From Flammeovirgaceae bacterium UBA4659 (GTDB lineage Bacteria; Bacteroidota; Bacteroidia; Cytophagales; Cyclobacteriaceae): a stretch of DNA of 6,484 nt. Each line of letters opens with the position of its first letter. Position 1 is the stretch's first letter. The stretch covers positions 452 to 6,935 of the forward strand of contig DHLV01000121.1 in the NCBI GenBank assembly GCA_002405445.1, written 5' to 3'. This document shows positions 5,868 through 6,484 of the stretch, in pieces. The position numbers and the translations under genes were made by a program. The notes under the pieces are model-generated. The model was not told where the DNA came from. It worked only from the letters and a program-made list of their open reading frames with translations, and searched no databases.

Positions 5868-6484
5868 AAAACCATCGTTCATCAGAAGTCAATCGCCCTC
5901 CCTTTTTTCAACAATTCATTTCGTTACGCCTCTTGTTGCTCTCTGTGTCGTTGCAGATTTTTTGTTTGGGGGGCACCCACGCACAGGACAAAGTCACAGC
6001 TGCTTTTGCCACAAGCCTGGAGTGGGAGACAGGTGGAGATTATACAAAAGCTATTGCAAGTTTAATCGATGTCTATGATGACCAGTCGTATGAAATCAAT
6101 CTTCGATTGGGCTGGCTGCATTATGAAGCTTTGAAGAACATCGAGTCGGTTTCCTATTATGAAAAGGCAATCAAACTTAAACCCTATTCACTTGAGGCGA
6201 AGTTGGGTTATGTGTATCCTGCTTCCGCGCTCGGCAACTGGAATGCCGTAGTGGAGCAATACCGGAAAATATTGGAAATCGACCCGCAAAATACGACTGC
6301 CAACTATCGTATGGGCTATATCGAATACACCAATAAGCGGTACAGCAATGCCTACAAATATTTTGAAAAACTGGTCAACTTGTACCCATTCGGATATGAC
6401 GGTCTGCTGATGTTTGCCTGGACGAACTTTCAACTGGGAAAAACGCGCGAGGCAAAGGTCCTTTTCAATAAAGTGCTCATGTAT
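5864..6484 (+). CDS. Exported TPR-repeat protein, N-terminal part (runs off window)
   Basis: An open frame of 207 codons starts at the ATG inside the preceding gene's stop (ATGA, 5864-5867) and continues past the window end. The N-terminus has basic residues, then a hydrophobic run (LRLLLLSVSLQIFCLGG, residues 22-38) ending in THAQ, consistent with a signal peptide cleaved near residue 40. After it come about four or five TPR-like units at about 47-75, 78-108, 109-142, 143-176 and 177-207. Typical TPR positions are visible in YYEKAIKLKP, YRKILEIDP and YFEKLVNLYP. It is therefore probably a periplasmic or envelope scaffold that partners with the barrel protein upstream. Nothing can be said about the C-terminus, which might carry another domain such as a second barrel. 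Confidence 0.8.
   Translation, partial: MKNHRSSEVNRPPFFQQFISLRLLLLSVSLQIFCLGGTHAQDKVTAAFATSLEWETGGDYTKAIASLIDVYDDQSYEINLRLGWLHYEALKNIESVSYYEKAIKLKPYSLEAKLGYVYPASALGNWNAVVEQYRKILEIDPQNTTANYRMGYIEYTNKRYSNAYKYFEKLVNLYPFGYDGLLMFAWTNFQLGKTREAKVLFNKVLMY

Noticed and set aside
6188..6433. Open frame of 81 codons on the - strand near the window end
   Set aside because: It is antisense to the TPR gene that starts at 5864, whose repeats are clear. It is a shadow.

Overview
The window looks like part of a chromosomal gene cluster from a member of the Bacteroidota, probably close to Cytophagales. This is inferred from gene content (a urea-transporter/M23 fusion and paired TPR/outer-membrane-barrel genes), the near absence of Shine-Dalgarno sequences, A-rich leaders before starts, and roughly balanced GC. 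No species can be named from the sequence alone. All genes are on the + strand and packed tightly, so most of the window reads as one operon, or two back to back.

Region 1 (1-2520) is a biosynthetic trio: the C-terminal tail of a PqqD-like protein (1-105), an ATP-grasp ligase overlapping it by 20 nt (86-1132), and a fold-type III PLP decarboxylase of the diaminopimelate/ornithine decarboxylase superfamily (1162-2520). PqqD-like proteins are small peptide-binding chaperones (RiPP recognition elements). An ATP-grasp enzyme and an amino-acid decarboxylase beside one suggest modification or ligation of an amino acid or peptide. No separate precursor peptide is visible. However, the decarboxylase has an N-terminal extension carrying a Tyr-x-x-Pro-x-Ile motif much like the leader motif that PqqD-like proteins bind in lasso-peptide pathways. 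This is the most interesting lead in the window.

Region 2 (2524-4500) encodes a membrane protein that joins a urea-transporter-type channel (about residues 15-312) to an M23 metallopeptidase domain with an apparently complete zinc site, plus a C-terminal region of about 130 residues that I do not recognise. It starts at a non-ATG codon three bases after the decarboxylase stop and in the same frame.

Region 3 (4501-4664) is a 164-bp gap that may hold a promoter. Region 4 (4665-6484) encodes two exported TPR proteins linked by an ATGA overlap: one with a C-terminal outer-membrane beta-barrel resembling the YaiO type, and a second TPR protein that runs off the window.

A working picture, which is inference, is that the cytoplasmic enzymes make or modify a small amine- or peptide-containing product, the channel/peptidase fusion moves or trims it at the inner membrane, and the TPR/barrel pair serves an outer-membrane step. 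No substrate can be read from the sequence.
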